A stretch of 64,000 bases of DNA from Nectonema munidae (taxonomy: Eukaryota > Nematomorpha > Nectonematoida > Nectonematidae). Position numbers and translations under genes: made by a program. The stretch covers positions 1,054,001 through 1,118,000 of the forward strand of contig JAUIRK010000903.1 in assembly GCA_030549495.1 (NCBI GenBank). The letters are read 5' to 3'. The notes beneath the pieces were generated by a model, which made no database searches, was not told the DNA's origin, and saw only the letters and a list, made by a program, of their open reading frames with translations. This document shows, piece by piece, positions 1-11,546 of this stretch. How positions within the stretch are numbered: the first letter of the stretch is position 1; each line of letters opens with the position of its first letter.

Positions 1-1895
1 TGAATTAAGGGCGAAATTTATACGCTTTAGAAAAGAAATCAAAGCGAAAATAAAAGAATTAAAACATGTATTTTATCAAAACTATTTTAATACTACAGAT
101 TCATCAAAGGTAACCTGGCAAAAGATTAATAGCTTAAAAAGATGTGAAGCATGATTTTATCTTGAAAACTAAAGAAGGAATTTTATCTGATCCCTTAACT
201 ATTTCTAAGCTTTTTAATAATTATTTTTTAACAAATTCTGAATTTAATGATGAAAATAGTGAATTTATAAAGTATCTAAAGAGGGCAAATTCTTCATTCA
301 CTTTAAGCAAAATCAATTCAAATAATTGCAATGAACAACATAAAATCAAAAAAAACTTGTGATGCTTATGGTTTGTCAATTTATAGGTTAAATTTAATAA
401 AGGATGTTGTAATTAACTATTTAGTTATAGCTTACAACTCTTGCATTGAATTTGGCATTTTTCCACATCGTTAAAAATAACCAAACGTGTACCCATCTTT
501 AAAAAAGGGAGCAGAAATCATTTTGAAAATTATAGACCAATTTGTCTGATTACAACCCTGTCGAAAATTTTCGAAAAAGTTATTTTTGCACAGATTTTCA
601 GCTATATCGAGAAATGTAATCTTCTCTTTTCTTACCAGTTTGGATTCAGGCCTAACCACAGTACTCAACATCTGCACATCGTTTTTGAAGACAAGGTTCG
701 TAATTACTTAGAAGATAATGACAGTGTTGTAGCCGTGTTCATAGACCTTAGTAAGGTATTTGATATTGTGCCGCATAATAAATTATTAACAAAAATGAAA
801 TATTATGGTTTTTCTTATTCTACATTAAAATTGTTCAAATCCTATTTCTTTCAAAGGCAACACTTTGTAAGCATAAAAAATATTAACTCTCCATTGTCCT
901 TTATTCAATCCGGCGTACCCCAAGGTTCCATAATGGGGCCCCTCTTATTTGCTTTATACATTAACGATATCTACTGTGCTAGTCCATTTTTTGATGATCT
1001 TTTATATGCGGATGATATAACTATTCTTTTCCCGATAAAAAAGCTATATTTTAATCAAGAGTCTACTTTTGATGATATTGTAGATAAAAACTTGAATCTC
1101 ATTTTTGATTGGTTGATAAAGAATTCTCTTAAAATTAATTTTTCTAAATCAAAGGCTATGATTTTCTCTAGAAGTTCCAAACCTAAATTGAATCTTCAAA
1201 AACATAACATTGAGATAGTTGAAAATTTTAATTACCTAGGGCTTATTTTCAACGACAAATTAAATTGGTCTGATCATAAAAAATACATCATAGCAAAATT
1301 ACATAGTGTTCATGGTATTCTAAAAAAATGCAGCGATTTGTTAAATGCGGAAATAAAGTTAAAAATTTATAATGTCTTAGCTCGGCCTTTTTTTATTATG
1401 GCGTAATTAATTGGGGCTTCGGTGATTTATCTGATATTGAAACACTACAAAAAAAGATAATAAGAACTGTTTTTAGCTTAGGGTATAGAACTCATACTTT
1501 TTCATACTTTCATGAATATAAAATCCTTAAAGCAAACGATATATATCAAGTACAATTATCAAAGTTTATATATAAGTTTATAAATGCAGCGCTTCCACCA
1601 CTATTTGATAATTGGTTTATTTATATTTACCAATCAACTGATTATTCTTTAAGGTAACCCTATAAGTTCTTTATGCCGTCTTGTAAACGTCCTTGCACTA
1701 AAAAAAGTACGAAATATAGAATTGTAAGTTTTTGGAATAATTTTTTACATGAAAAAATTTTCATCAAAACAGTTTTTATAAATTTAAAAAAGCTGTCAAA
1801 AATTATTTCATTAATATGTATATAACTGTTTGTGATCAAAATTGTTTTGTCTGTTCTACTTCTTGTATGCAATGAATAAAAAAAAATTTTTTCTT
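1..1895 (+). mobile_element. Jockey/CR1-group LINE, reverse transcriptase part, cut by window start
   Basis: A non-LTR retrotransposon that would copy itself by target-primed reverse transcription. Readable RT blocks in order are a pre-RT stretch at 144-362, YRPICLITTLSKIFEK near 530, FGFRPNHSTQHL near 645, the longest open piece at 735-1406 with FIDLSKVFD, VPQGSIMGPLLFALYINDI and the catalytic LLYADDIT, then NYLGLIFNDKLNW. Sense continues past 1406 as VINWGFGDLSDIETLQKKIIR, so at least one frame change lies near 1400 and another near 420-480. The tail ends around 1877-1895 in AATGAATAAAAAAAAA. The endonuclease would lie left of the window. The copy is broken. It resembles the LINE at 43.7-48.9 kb in domain style, but clade placement between Jockey and CR1 is uncertain. 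Confidence 0.85.
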
Positions 1896-2181
1896 TTTTC
1901 TTTATATGTCTATTTCCCCTTCATACTTGTTTATTTAATACATAATACATATATTTTTCTGTTGATTAAAACTTAACATCTTCTGGCAATATATAATCAT
2001 ATAATGGATGTCAATATTAGGGTAATCATCTCAGCGGCTTCTAGCCTTTTGATAACCCAAAGTGACACAACTGAAATCAACATTTATGTCTTCTACATCC
2101 CAAGTGAAATTTAAAGTTATTACAATTTATATTTTTTTCATTCATTTATCTTATTTTTTCTTGTGTTTACTTGAATAAATT
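1896..2181. other. AT-rich spacer between LINE tail and TTC array
   Basis: No gene is seen. The last 20 bases read AATAAATTTCTTC, so the TTC tract starts directly after an AATAAA-like tail, as if it had grown from the 3' microsatellite tail of a retroelement. Confidence 0.5.
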
Positions 2182-5131
2182 TCTTCTTCTTCTTCTTCTT
2201 CTTCTTCTTCTTCTTCTTCTTCTTCTTCTTCTTCTTCTTCTTCTTCTTCTTCTTCTTCTTCTTCTTCTTCTTCTTCTTCTTCTTCTTCTTCTTCTTCTTC
2301 TTCTTCTTCTTCTTCTTCTTCTTCTTCTTCTTCTTCTTCTTCTTCTTCTTCTTCTTCTTCTTCTTCTTCTTCTTCTTCTTCTTCTTCTTCTTCTTCTTCT
2401 TCTTCTTCTTCTTCTTCTTCTTCTTCTTCTTCTTCTTCTTCTTCTTCTTCTTCTTCTTCTTCTTCTTCTTCTTCTTCTTCTTCTTCTTCTTCTTCTTCTT
2501 CTTCTTCTTCTTCTTCTTCTTCTTCTTCTTCTTCTTCTTCTTCTTCTTCTTCTTCTTCTTCTTCTTCTTCTTCTTCTTCTTCTTCTTCTTCTTCTTCTTC
2601 TTCTTCTTCTTCTTCTTCTTCTTCTTCTTCTTCTTCTTCTTCTTCTTCTTCTTCTTCTTCTTCTTCTTCTTCTTCTTCTTCTTCTTCTTCTTCTTCTTCT
2701 TCTTCTTCTTCTTCTTCTTCTTCTTCTTCTTCTTCTTCTTCTTCTTCTTCTTCTTCTTCTTCTTCTTCTTCTTCTTCTTCTTCTTCTTCTTCTTCTTCTT
2801 CTTCTTCTTCTTCTTCTTCTTCTTCTTCTTCTTCTTCTTCTTCTTCTTCTTCTTCTTCTTCTTCTTCTTCTTCTTCTTCTTCTTCTTCTTCTTCTTCTTC
2901 TTCTTCTTCTTCTTCTTCTTCTTCTTCTTCTTCTTCTTCTTCTTCTTCTTCTTCTTCTTCTTCTTCTTCTTCTTCTTCTTCTTCTTCTTCTTCTTCTTCT
3001 TCTTCTTCTTCTTCTTCTTCTTCTTCTTCTTCTTCTTCTTCTTCTTCTTCTTCTTCTTCTTCTTCTTCTTCTTCTTCTTCTTCTTCTTCTTCTTCTTCTT
3101 CTTCTTCTTCTTCTTCTTCTTCTTCTTCTTCTTCTTCTTCTTCTTCTTCTTCTTCTTCTTCTTCTTCTTCTTCTTCTTCTTCTTCTTCTTCTTCTTCTTC
3201 TTCTTCTTCTTCTTCTTCTTCTTCTTCTTCTTCTTCTTCTTCTTCTTCTTCTTCTTCTTCTTCTTCTTCTTCTTCTTCTTCTTCTTCTTCTTCTTCTTCT
3301 TCTTCTTCTTCTTCTTCTTCTTCTTCTTCTTCTTCTTCTTCTTCTTCTTCTTCTTCTTCTTCTTCTTCTTCTTCTTCTTCTTCTTCTTCTTCTTCTTCTT
3401 CTTCTTCTTCTTCTTCTTCTTCTTCTTCTTCTTCTTCTTCTTCTTCTTCTTCTTCTTCTTCTTCTTCTTCTTCTTCTTCTTCTTCTTCTTCTTCTTCTTC
3501 TTCTTCTTCTTCTTCTTCTTCTTCTTCTTCTTCTTCTTCTTCTTCTTCTTCTTCTTCTTCTTCTTCTTCTTCTTCTTCTTCTTCTTCTTCTTCTTCTTCT
3601 TCTTCTTCTTCTTCTTCTTCTTCTTCTTCTTCTTCTTCTTCTTCTTCTTCTTCTTCTTCTTCTTCTTCTTCTTCTTCTTCTTCTTCTTCTTCTTCTTCTT
3701 CTTCTTCTTCTTCTTCTTCTTCTTCTTCTTCTTCTTCTTCTTCTTCTTCTTCTTCTTCTTCTTCTTCTTCTTCTTCTTCTTCTTCTTCTTCTTCTTCTTC
3801 TTCTTCTTCTTCTTCTTCTTCTTCTTCTTCTTCTTCTTCTTCTTCTTCTTCTTCTTCTTCTTCTTCTTCTTCTTCTTCTTCTTCTTCTTCTTCTTCTTCT
3901 TCTTCTTCTTCTTCTTCTTCTTCTTCTTCTTCTTCTTCTTCTTCTTCTTCTTCTTCTTCTTCTTCTTCTTCTTCTTCTTCTTCTTCTTCTTCTTCTTCTT
4001 CTTCTTCTTCTTCTTCTTCTTCTTCTTCTTCTTCTTCTTCTTCTTCTTCTTCTTCTTCTTCTTCTTCTTCTTCTTCTTCTTCTTCTTCTTCTTCTTCTTC
4101 TTCTTCTTCTTCTTCTTCTTCTTCTTCTTCTTCTTCTTCTTCTTCTTCTTCTTCTTCTTCTTCTTCTTCTTCTTCTTCTTCTTCTTCTTCTTCTTCTTCT
4201 TCTTCTTCTTCTTCTTCTTCTTCTTCTTCTTCTTCTTCTTCTTCTTCTTCTTCTTCTTCTTCTTCTTCTTCTTCTTCTTCTTCTTCTTCTTCTTCTTCTT
4301 CTTCTTCTTCTTCTTCTTCTTCTTCTTCTTCTTCTTCTTCTTCTTCTTCTTCTTCTTCTTCTTCTTCTTCTTCTTCTTCTTCTTCTTCTTCTTCTTCTTC
4401 TTCTTCTTCTTCTTCTTCTTCTTCTTCTTCTTCTTCTTCTTCTTCTTCTTCTTCTTCTTCTTCTTCTTCTTCTTCTTCTTCTTCTTCTTCTTCTTCTTCT
4501 TCTTCTTCTTCTTCTTCTTCTTCTTCTTCTTCTTCTTCTTCTTCTTCTTCTTCTTCTTCTTCTTCTTCTTCTTCTTCTTCTTCTTCTTCTTCTTCTTCTT
4601 CTTCTTCTTCTTCTTCTTCTTCTTCTTCTTCTTCTTCTTCTTCTTCTTCTTCTTCTTCTTCTTCTTCTTCTTCTTCTTCTTCTTCTTCTTCTTCTTCTTC
4701 TTCTTCTTCTTCTTCTTCTTCTTCTTCTTCTTCTTCTTCTTCTTCTTCTTCTTCTTCTTCTTCTTCTTCTTCTTCTTCTTCTTCTTCTTCTTCTTCTTCT
4801 TCTTCTTCTTCTTCTTCTTCTTCTTCTTCTTCTTCTTCTTCTTCTTCTTCTTCTTCTTCTTCTTCTTCTTCTTCTTCTTCTTCTTCTTCTTCTTCTTCTT
4901 CTTCTTCTTCTTCTTCTTCTTCTTCTTCTTCTTCTTCTTCTTCTTCTTCTTCTTCTTCTTCTTCTTCTTCTTCTTCTTCTTCTTCTTCTTCTTCTTCTTC
5001 TTCTTCTTCTTCTTCTTCTTCTTCTTCTTCTTCTTCTTCTTCTTCTTCTTCTTCTTCTTCTTCTTCTTCTTCTTCTTCTTCTTCTTCTTCTTCTTCTTCT
5101 TCTTCTTCTTCTTCTTCTTCTTCTTCTTCTT

Positions 5132-5160
<29 letters not shown>
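2182..5160. repeat. Perfect (TTC)n/(GAA)n microsatellite, about 2.98 kb
   Basis: Every 60-base line across the interval is the same TTC phase with no interruption visible, roughly 990 units. The strand asymmetry (all pyrimidine on plus, all purine on minus) is the composition known to form triplex and sticky DNA in the human FXN repeat. It abuts the B-box region of a truncated SINE on the right. The very long lysine, arginine and leucine reading frames through it are repeat artefacts, not genes. Confidence 0.98.
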
Positions 5161-5162
<2 letters not shown>

Positions 5163-5293
5163 TCCCCAAGGCTCCCAACTCTAAAAACAAATTCACAAAA
5201 ACTGTGATTAACCATCTTAAGCATAATGCGAGCATATAGCTTTACTGCTAAAAGTGCTTTGATATCTCAAACCAACCAACCAACCAACCAACC
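5161..5293 (+). mobile_element. tRNA-derived SINE, 5'-truncated, (CCAA)n tail
   Basis: The sequence from CCAAGGCTCCCAACTC through CAAAGCACTTTCAGC-like text (here on the plus strand as GCTAAAAGTGCTTTGATATC) to a CCAA-repeat tail matches, in opposite orientation, the complete SINE at 49080-49256. The tRNA-like head is missing and is replaced by the TTC array, which joins at the place where the intact copy has the TTC of its B box. It is a short, dead copy. Confidence 0.8.
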
Positions 5294-5508
5294 TATAAAA
5301 GAGAAAAGACAATACTAAAAATATTATTTTATTTTGCATTATTTTATTTTAATTTAACTAAAATGTCTGCTTCTCAAAATATATTTCTAATTTTCTAAAT
5401 ACCAAGTGATTTTATAATATTAATTATTTTTCTCCTTAATACGAATTTTATAAAATATTACTTAAAATACCTTTTTGTTTTAATTTACCTGATCATAATT
5501 AATCTCAA
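5294..5508. other. AT-rich upstream region of BBS9
   Basis: No repeat or ORF is recognised. It would hold the BBS9 promoter and 5' leader. No clear TATA box or initiator could be singled out against the AT background, and no convincing 3' splice site lies just before the ATG. Confidence 0.4.
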
Positions 5509-8268
5509 ATGTTTAAATGCTTAAAACTATGGAATACTCAATTTGGATACAGTCAATCGGTATTTAACTGTTCTATGTGCTTGCTTGCGTATAAAGAACC
5601 TGATACCACACTTATTGTCATTGGTGGCGCTGATAAAAATTTAAAGATTTTCTATCTTCATAGATCGTTGAATGGAGGAATAAAGCTTCCTTTTATATAT
5701 GAATCTAATGATTTATTACATGAAGAAAATTTTTCAGATTTTATTTTAGATATTATTTCATTTAAATCCCAATTTTTAGAAAATCAGTTATATTATATGT
5801 GTTTACTTTTTTCGAGTCATGTTTCTATTTATAAGGTAAATTTTTCACCTAAAGACAATGAAAAAACTAACCCAGAAAGTATTACTTCTGCATCACGAAT
5901 AAAATATAATGACTTGGAACTAAATATTTTTTGTAAGATTTCACTTCCTAAAGAATTTTTTCCTGTTAAGCTTTCTTTAGTAACTCTTGAAAATAGCATC
6001 TTATCATATATTTTGATAGTTTTTTCTATTGATTGCAAAATTTTTTTCTATGATTTGCAAAATAATTCTTCATCAGATTCTTATTTACTTTTAGAATCTG
6101 AGTCGCCTTTTCTTTTGTATTTCACATCTCCGAGATTAAGTTTTAACTCTAATCTTATATATCAATGTTGTGACTTTAAACTTAAATGTTTCAAAATTGA
6201 AGACATATTAGAATATCAAAATTTTAAAAATATTTCTCGTCTAAATCATCAATGGATTTTCGAACTTGGGGAACCATTATTAGATATTCAAATTTTGAAA
6301 CATAATATTGAAATATTACTTGCTTTAGGAAAAGAACATATTTTTTGCTTTATTATAAACGAATGTAATTCAATTATGCCATCTTGGTCCACATTGCTTA
6401 AATGTGAACCATCTTCATTCTATTGTTACTCTCTATTTAATGCAGGTTCAAGCCTTGCAAAATTTGATTCTCAATTTGCAAATGATAACAGTGTTTTCCT
6501 TTTAGTTGCCTTTATTTCAAAAACGATTCGTCTTTACCGTAATGATAAATTGTTGTGGACATCTATCGTTGATGTTGTTCCCCGAGTTATTTTATCTTCG
6601 TATTTTTTCTCTTGTAAAGGCATTTTGGTTTTTTTGGATTCAACTGGAGATATAACTTTATCTTATCTAGGAACCAAATTTGCATCAAAGTCTCTTTACA
6701 CTTTAAATATTTCACAGTATTTTCCTGATTTGGAAAGTCTTCTCGTTATTGAAAAGGAAATAGCTAAGAATGAAGAAGTTTGCTTGGATAGTGAATTAAC
6801 TTTTTTGCCTGATGATTCTAAAAGGGAAAGTCATATTAATATTTCATTGACTTTTGATTACCGTAATTGTAATAATTTATCTCAAATTAAATCAAACATT
6901 TTAAATTGTTCTAAAAAAAGTCCTGATGACGTATTTGTCAAGTCAGCCACTGGCTCGTGGTTTCCTTTAGCTTCTTGTGATATAAAAATGAATTCCCTGG
7001 TTAATTTTTCAGACACCTCAATATTCGATATTTCTTTGCAGCCTTCCTTCTGCGATTCTTTATCATTTTCTTCTTCACCAAAGAAGCTATATATTAAAGA
7101 TTTTTCTAGTGGATGCATCACAACTTCCCACCTATCTTTTATTATTCTTATTAATCTATTTAATATTCCTAATAATTTGTCTTTTTATATTCATTGTAAG
7201 TATAAAATTTCTACTGGCTCTTCATTATCCTTTGACAATTTCAAAGAAGATAGCTCTTTGCGATATGAATCTCTTGGTGAATATGATACAAAATTTACTG
7301 CCACACTTTTTCATATCCCCTTTCACAGAATTTTTTCACTTGAAAAGGTTGAAAAAAATTTAAAGAGTGAAAATTTTTTTAATTTTTTATTCAATATTCA
7401 GTATGGTAAAAATCTTTTAGATTTTTTTTCAAATTTTTTTGATTCTGATAAATCATTAACAAAGGAATATTTCAATAGTAATTATAAATCCTCTAATTCA
7501 GACTATTCTGTTTGTTTTTCATTTTTTGCAAATAAAGAAAAGATCGATAAAGTAAGAAATGATTGCATTTGTTTTCTAACTTTTTATGAGAAACATTTTT
7601 CCTTATCATGCACTCATGTAAGTATGTTATGTTTAATTCTTAATAAAATTTTGAAGAGTGCGATAAAAATCACATTTCCCATCTCAAAGAACAACATTTG
7701 TATTAGTTATATAGTTAATGCATACGAAACTTTATTGCTAAAGGCACATAGCGTTTACACACTTGAGAAAAAGCTGTCGCAAGGAAGTAAAGAAGTCATG
7801 CAATTGATTAAAATTTTTCATCATGTTCTTAATTCTTCTGTTGACGTTGAAGTATGCGGGGATTCTTCTAATCCCAATGATGATCCGCTCATATCACTTA
7901 GAGCACTCGTGAAAGATATTAAAGATAGCATTTTCAAAAGTATGTCTGATCATGAGGAGGAAGTTTTATCTTTAAAAAGAATACTGCATGAATTTCAATC
8001 TCTTTGTTTATTTTTCGTTAAATACCACTTATCACAACTCCAATCCAGTTCTTCAACTTGTAGTAACACTCAGTCCGCATTCACAAATATCTCTTATATG
8101 GATCATGAAGATGTTAAAAATTTATCGCTTTCTATGTACATCGATGAAAATTTATGCCTGGATTTACAAAGTAAACAAAATTCATATACAAATTTTACTA
8201 CAGAATCTATCATGGATATTATTGATAACTTCAAAAGCAAATTAACCATCCTATCAGATGTGAACTGA
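5509..8268 (+). CDS. BBS9: BBS9/PTHB1-like BBSome subunit, single exon
   Basis: Encodes 919 residues without an intron. BBS9 is a scaffold subunit of the BBSome, the coat-like complex that moves membrane proteins in and out of cilia. The start MFKCLKLWNTQFG lines up with the known MSLFKARDWWSTVLG start, and GADKNLKIFYLH matches the GSFMGYLRIFSPH strand. Further matches are WIFELGEPLLDIQIL (about residue 248), LALGKEHIFCF, RLYRNDKLLWTSIV (about 340) and VFLDSTGDITLSYLGT (about 375-388), all in the N-terminal beta-propeller (about 1-415). A beta-rich appendage-like middle follows, then an alpha-helical C-terminus (about 730-860). Human PTHB1 is 887 residues, so this copy is full length. The frame stays open through many A/T runs, which implies purifying selection. 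Family recognition is from memory of the human protein, not a search. Confidence 0.9.
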   Translation: MFKCLKLWNTQFGYSQSVFNCSMCLLAYKEPDTTLIVIGGADKNLKIFYLHRSLNGGIKLPFIYESNDLLHEENFSDFILDIISFKSQFLENQLYYMCLLFSSHVSIYKVNFSPKDNEKTNPESITSASRIKYNDLELNIFCKISLPKEFFPVKLSLVTLENSILSYILIVFSIDCKIFFYDLQNNSSSDSYLLLESESPFLLYFTSPRLSFNSNLIYQCCDFKLKCFKIEDILEYQNFKNISRLNHQWIFELGEPLLDIQILKHNIEILLALGKEHIFCFIINECNSIMPSWSTLLKCEPSSFYCYSLFNAGSSLAKFDSQFANDNSVFLLVAFISKTIRLYRNDKLLWTSIVDVVPRVILSSYFFSCKGILVFLDSTGDITLSYLGTKFASKSLYTLNISQYFPDLESLLVIEKEIAKNEEVCLDSELTFLPDDSKRESHINISLTFDYRNCNNLSQIKSNILNCSKKSPDDVFVKSATGSWFPLASCDIKMNSLVNFSDTSIFDISLQPSFCDSLSFSSSPKKLYIKDFSSGCITTSHLSFIILINLFNIPNNLSFYIHCKYKISTGSSLSFDNFKEDSSLRYESLGEYDTKFTATLFHIPFHRIFSLEKVEKNLKSENFFNFLFNIQYGKNLLDFFSNFFDSDKSLTKEYFNSNYKSSNSDYSVCFSFFANKEKIDKVRNDCICFLTFYEKHFSLSCTHVSMLCLILNKILKSAIKITFPISKNNICISYIVNAYETLLLKAHSVYTLEKKLSQGSKEVMQLIKIFHHVLNSSVDVEVCGDSSNPNDDPLISLRALVKDIKDSIFKSMSDHEEEVLSLKRILHEFQSLCLFFVKYHLSQLQSSSSTCSNTQSAFTNISYMDHEDVKNLSLSMYIDENLCLDLQSKQNSYTNFTTESIMDIIDNFKSKLTILSDVN

Positions 8269-8415
8269 ACCGAATCTTATGTTGATTCCTTAAAATATTT
8301 TTTTCCATGATATGTTCTCTTGTGCTATCTTCTCTGCCATATTTTATTACATTCCATAATGATTTAACATTTTGTCATTTATTTACCGTCCTAATTTTTT
8401 TGTGCAATATTTTTT

Positions 8416-8421
8416 AATAAA
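8416..8421 (+). terminator. Likely BBS9 polyadenylation signal
   Basis: AATAAA lies 148 bases after the BBS9 stop codon, the first canonical signal downstream. The T-rich context fits a 3' UTR end, but AT-rich DNA produces such hexamers by chance. Confidence 0.5.
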
Positions 8422-10134
8422 CAAATTATATATTTTGTTTAATTTTAATTTTGATTAGGAATCGAAATTTCCTTTCCAAAAAAACAGGAATGATAATTCC
8501 TATATGGATTACTTTATCTTTAAAGTTAGTATTTTTAGAACTTTGTAAAAAAGGTTTTAATAATATTAGTTCCTAGTTAATAATTTAGAACATCACAGTA
8601 CCAATATTGAATATTTTACTATGGTGTTTTTTTGTAATTCATGTAACGATATCGCAAATTTCTCCCACTCTGATCCCGTTAACAAGTAAAACAACATTTT
8701 GCTTCCGATTTTTTATATTTTTAATCAGATCACCAAATTTCAATTAGAATTTTTTTTACAAAATCTATGGCTATACAACTAAAAGTAAATATGCGTTTAT
8801 GAAATTCAAATTAATCTCTAATACTTAAAAACAATGCATAAGGACTGAAACTTCAAGGTGAAATTTTGAATTAATTTTGATTGACACCCTGACTAGAATG
8901 TTGAGATGCTAAAACATTGTAATTTATTTCTGTGCTATTATTTTGGAGCTACCGATTATGCATGTTTTCCTTTTGGTCCATCATCTTTGAATCTCACTTC
9001 TGCATTTTTTGCCCGTCTGCTGAACCTTAGAGATCAAACTTTGCTGGATCTTCAGAAGCTTGAGAGACAATATATATTATTAAAAATTACCACTATAATG
9101 TTTATAAAATACATAAGAATCGGTATATGAAAGGTAATTATCAGGACAAACAGAAATTGACATAAAAAAGTTGAAAAAATTGAGTTTATAACAGGGCGCA
9201 TATACTCAAAATTATTAGAGCGACTTTTTTTTAAATTACTGGTCTGGAACCACGGTAGACCAAATATTCAAGCAATTCTTTAAAATAGAGTGTATTCAGT
9301 GCATACGTAAAATTATAAGACTACTTTATATTTTTTTACAAAATTGATGAAATTTAAGAACTATACTTCCAACCAAAATATTTTAATTAAATTTATATAT
9401 CGCATATACACTAGTTAAAAAAATCCAAAATTCGGCCCCCGTATGTACGCCCTTAGTCTATAATAATTAAAATCAAATTTAAAAACCATTTTCTTAGCTA
9501 ACAATTTTTATATGTGAAAATATATTTTGAGTTCAAAAATTTTAAATTAAAATGTAAAAAAATTATTATTATTCATATATTTTAAAATCCAGAGTAGAGA
9601 AAAATTTACTTTAAATTATTTTGCAACCCAGATACAACTTCTGTTTTCTTAATTCTAGATTTGTTCTATGGGAAAGAGTTGGAGTCCGTCTCTAATAAAA
9701 TTTAGGAGTCGGAATCGTCATCGGTTTTTTAAGTAATAAAAAATATTAATCTAACTTGTTTTTTATTATCCAAAAAATAAATAAAAGAAAGAATGCCGAA
9801 ATTGATAAGCAAATATATTTTTTGATGTTGCAATAAAAATTTCACATGCGCAGTTAGCAGGGCCTTAATTAACATTAATAGTCGGAGACGTCGGCGCCTC
9901 CACTAGTCTAGTTAGACCCTCTACTAAAAGAAATTGGCCCAGCTAAAAATTATCTCGAGTTTAACTTGTTTCTAAATTTAAAAAGTTTATCTATGCTTTT
10001 TTCAATTTGGATTGCTTTTGAATCAAACAATTAAACGTACTTCTTGAGTTTTCATGATTTTTTTTAGAGTTTCTAGCATAATAATCTTCCTTCCGCCCAT
10101 CCACTAATGAAACCATAAAAAACCTGGTAATTTC
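8422..10134. other. Intergenic AT-rich DNA
   Basis: No gene is recognised. A 74-codon ORF at 8906-9130 contains LLNLRDQTLLDLQKLERQ in a slightly GC-richer patch but has no recognised homologue. Text such as GGAGTCGGAATCG near 9710 looks like old transposon debris. Nothing else stands out. Confidence 0.5.
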
Positions 10135-10200
10135 GATGGATAGCCTAATCGTGGAAGCGTAAGGTCATGATGTTCGGTTCGATTCTTGATCGTGTCACCC
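10135..10200 (+). mobile_element. Possible tRNA-like SINE head
   Basis: A plausible A box (TAGCCTAATCGTGG, about 10142) is followed about 33 bases later by a B box (GGTTCGATTC, about 10173), the spacing expected for RNA polymerase III type 2 promoters. It differs from the 49-kb SINE. No cloverleaf closes well enough for a functional tRNA call, so a decayed SINE or tRNA relic is more likely. Confidence 0.35.
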
Positions 10201-10298
10201 TATATGAAAAAAATATTATTTCCTTTGGTGCAAACTCAACCACTACAAAAATCTTCTGGAAAATGATCGTGTTAGGTGCAGTATTGACCTCTAATTTT

Positions 10299-10383
10299 GG
10301 GAGCGTTCACAAATGTCAACGAAGTTTTGGTTATTTTTTGTCCCCCTCATTTTGCCCTCGCCCCTTCATTTGTGAACGATCCT
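10299..10383. mobile_element. Short palindromic MITE, CGTTCACAAATG ends
   Basis: The ends GGGAGCGTTCACAAATG and the reverse complement of CATTTGTGAACGATCCT form 14-17 bp inverted repeats around 85 bp. Related ends occur at 34467 (GGGATCGTTCACAAAT) and at 38604 and 41385 (GGGGTCATTCACAATT), the last pair having a TTA target duplication. It was probably mobilised by a PIF/Harbinger-type transposase. Confidence 0.55.
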
Positions 10384-11068
10384 ATAAGAGTGTACTTTGT
10401 GATTTGTCAACCAAGTAAACAAATAGGGTGATTTTTTTATATGGATAGCATGGTTCTGGCTAAAGCACTATTTTTTTATATTTTTTTATTTACCCCTTTT
10501 TAGCAATGTACCATCCATTTGCTCCACAATATTTGATTGCTGGAAAAATCACTTTTCAAATTTTCGTCAAGGACATTTTTAAGTATAAAGAGCTGGAACA
10601 GCTAGAGAGCGGGTCCGCAGGTTGTGGATAGTGGAACGGCCATCAGATATGGTTATTAGCTGCGACATAAGCAGGCTTAGCTTGATGAATAAGCAGTCCC
10701 GAACAAACAGCGACAACATAACGAGACGGAGTAGTAGATTGAGTGTCTCCTTTCTACAAGTTAGAATGCTCCATGTTCATGACGAGATCGTGACGAGGCG
10801 AGTAAGGCCGCCTTCAAATAAACCTAGTTAGTGCTGCCTTGCAGTTGTCAAATTAGACAAAGGCTAGGTCCGTAGCTTACAATTACGGCGTGGAAGTGAA
10901 CTGGACACCTCACCACGTAATATCTACAAGACTAACCATAGTAAACTAGAAAACAATAATGAATATAATTAATATGCTTGGTGGAGCTTTATATGCTTTA
11001 TAGTGTATATAAATAATATGCAGCAGGTAGCACTCGACTGCTAGCAGACTTAAAAGATAATAAATAAG

Positions 11069-11546
11069 AATAGCTACGTGGAATGTAAGGACACTATATC
11101 AAAGTTGTAAACTAGCAAATTTAGAAAAAGAAATGGCAAGACTTAGGTTTGATATATTAGGAATAGGAGAGATGAGATGGCCTGGAGCAGGAGAAATGAC
11201 AACAGATGAAGGAAGGAGAGTTTTATACTCTGGAGGGCAAACACCAAATAGAGGAGTTGGAATTATGATACATAAAAATATCAAAAATAGTCTGATAGGA
11301 TTTTGACCAATATCAGGCAGAATAATAATGAAGGAGATAAAAGGAAACCACTTGAATATAAATATAATTCAGGTATACGCACCAAGAGATGATAGTAGCG
11401 AAGAAGAAATTCAGACTTCATTACGAAGAGATGTCAAAAGCAAGAGGATGTTGAAAGAACACGAAATAATTATACTAATGGGTGACTTGAACGCAAAAGT
11501 AGGAAATGGAAGGCAAGAAGACATAGTAGGACCACATGGACTTTAA
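11069..11546 (+). pseudogene. RTE endonuclease domain remnant
   Basis: The N-terminal apurinic-like endonuclease of the RTE element. WNVRTL, a GEMRWPG block, QVYAPRDD and MGDLNAKVGN mark the exonuclease-endonuclease-phosphatase fold. An in-frame stop separates the two halves near 11305, and further stops follow 11546. It would nick target DNA to prime reverse transcription in an intact element. Confidence 0.8.

Noticed and set aside
2138-5239. Three reading frames of over 1000 codons (poly-Lys, poly-Arg, poly-Leu)
   Set aside because: They are translations of the TTC/GAA microsatellite and have no independent sequence.
9400-9460. GC-rich patch as a regulatory island
   Set aside because: Too short and without repeated motifs; it resembles scattered transposon debris.
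10135-10200. Functional tRNA gene
   Set aside because: A and B boxes are present but acceptor and anticodon stems do not pair convincingly.
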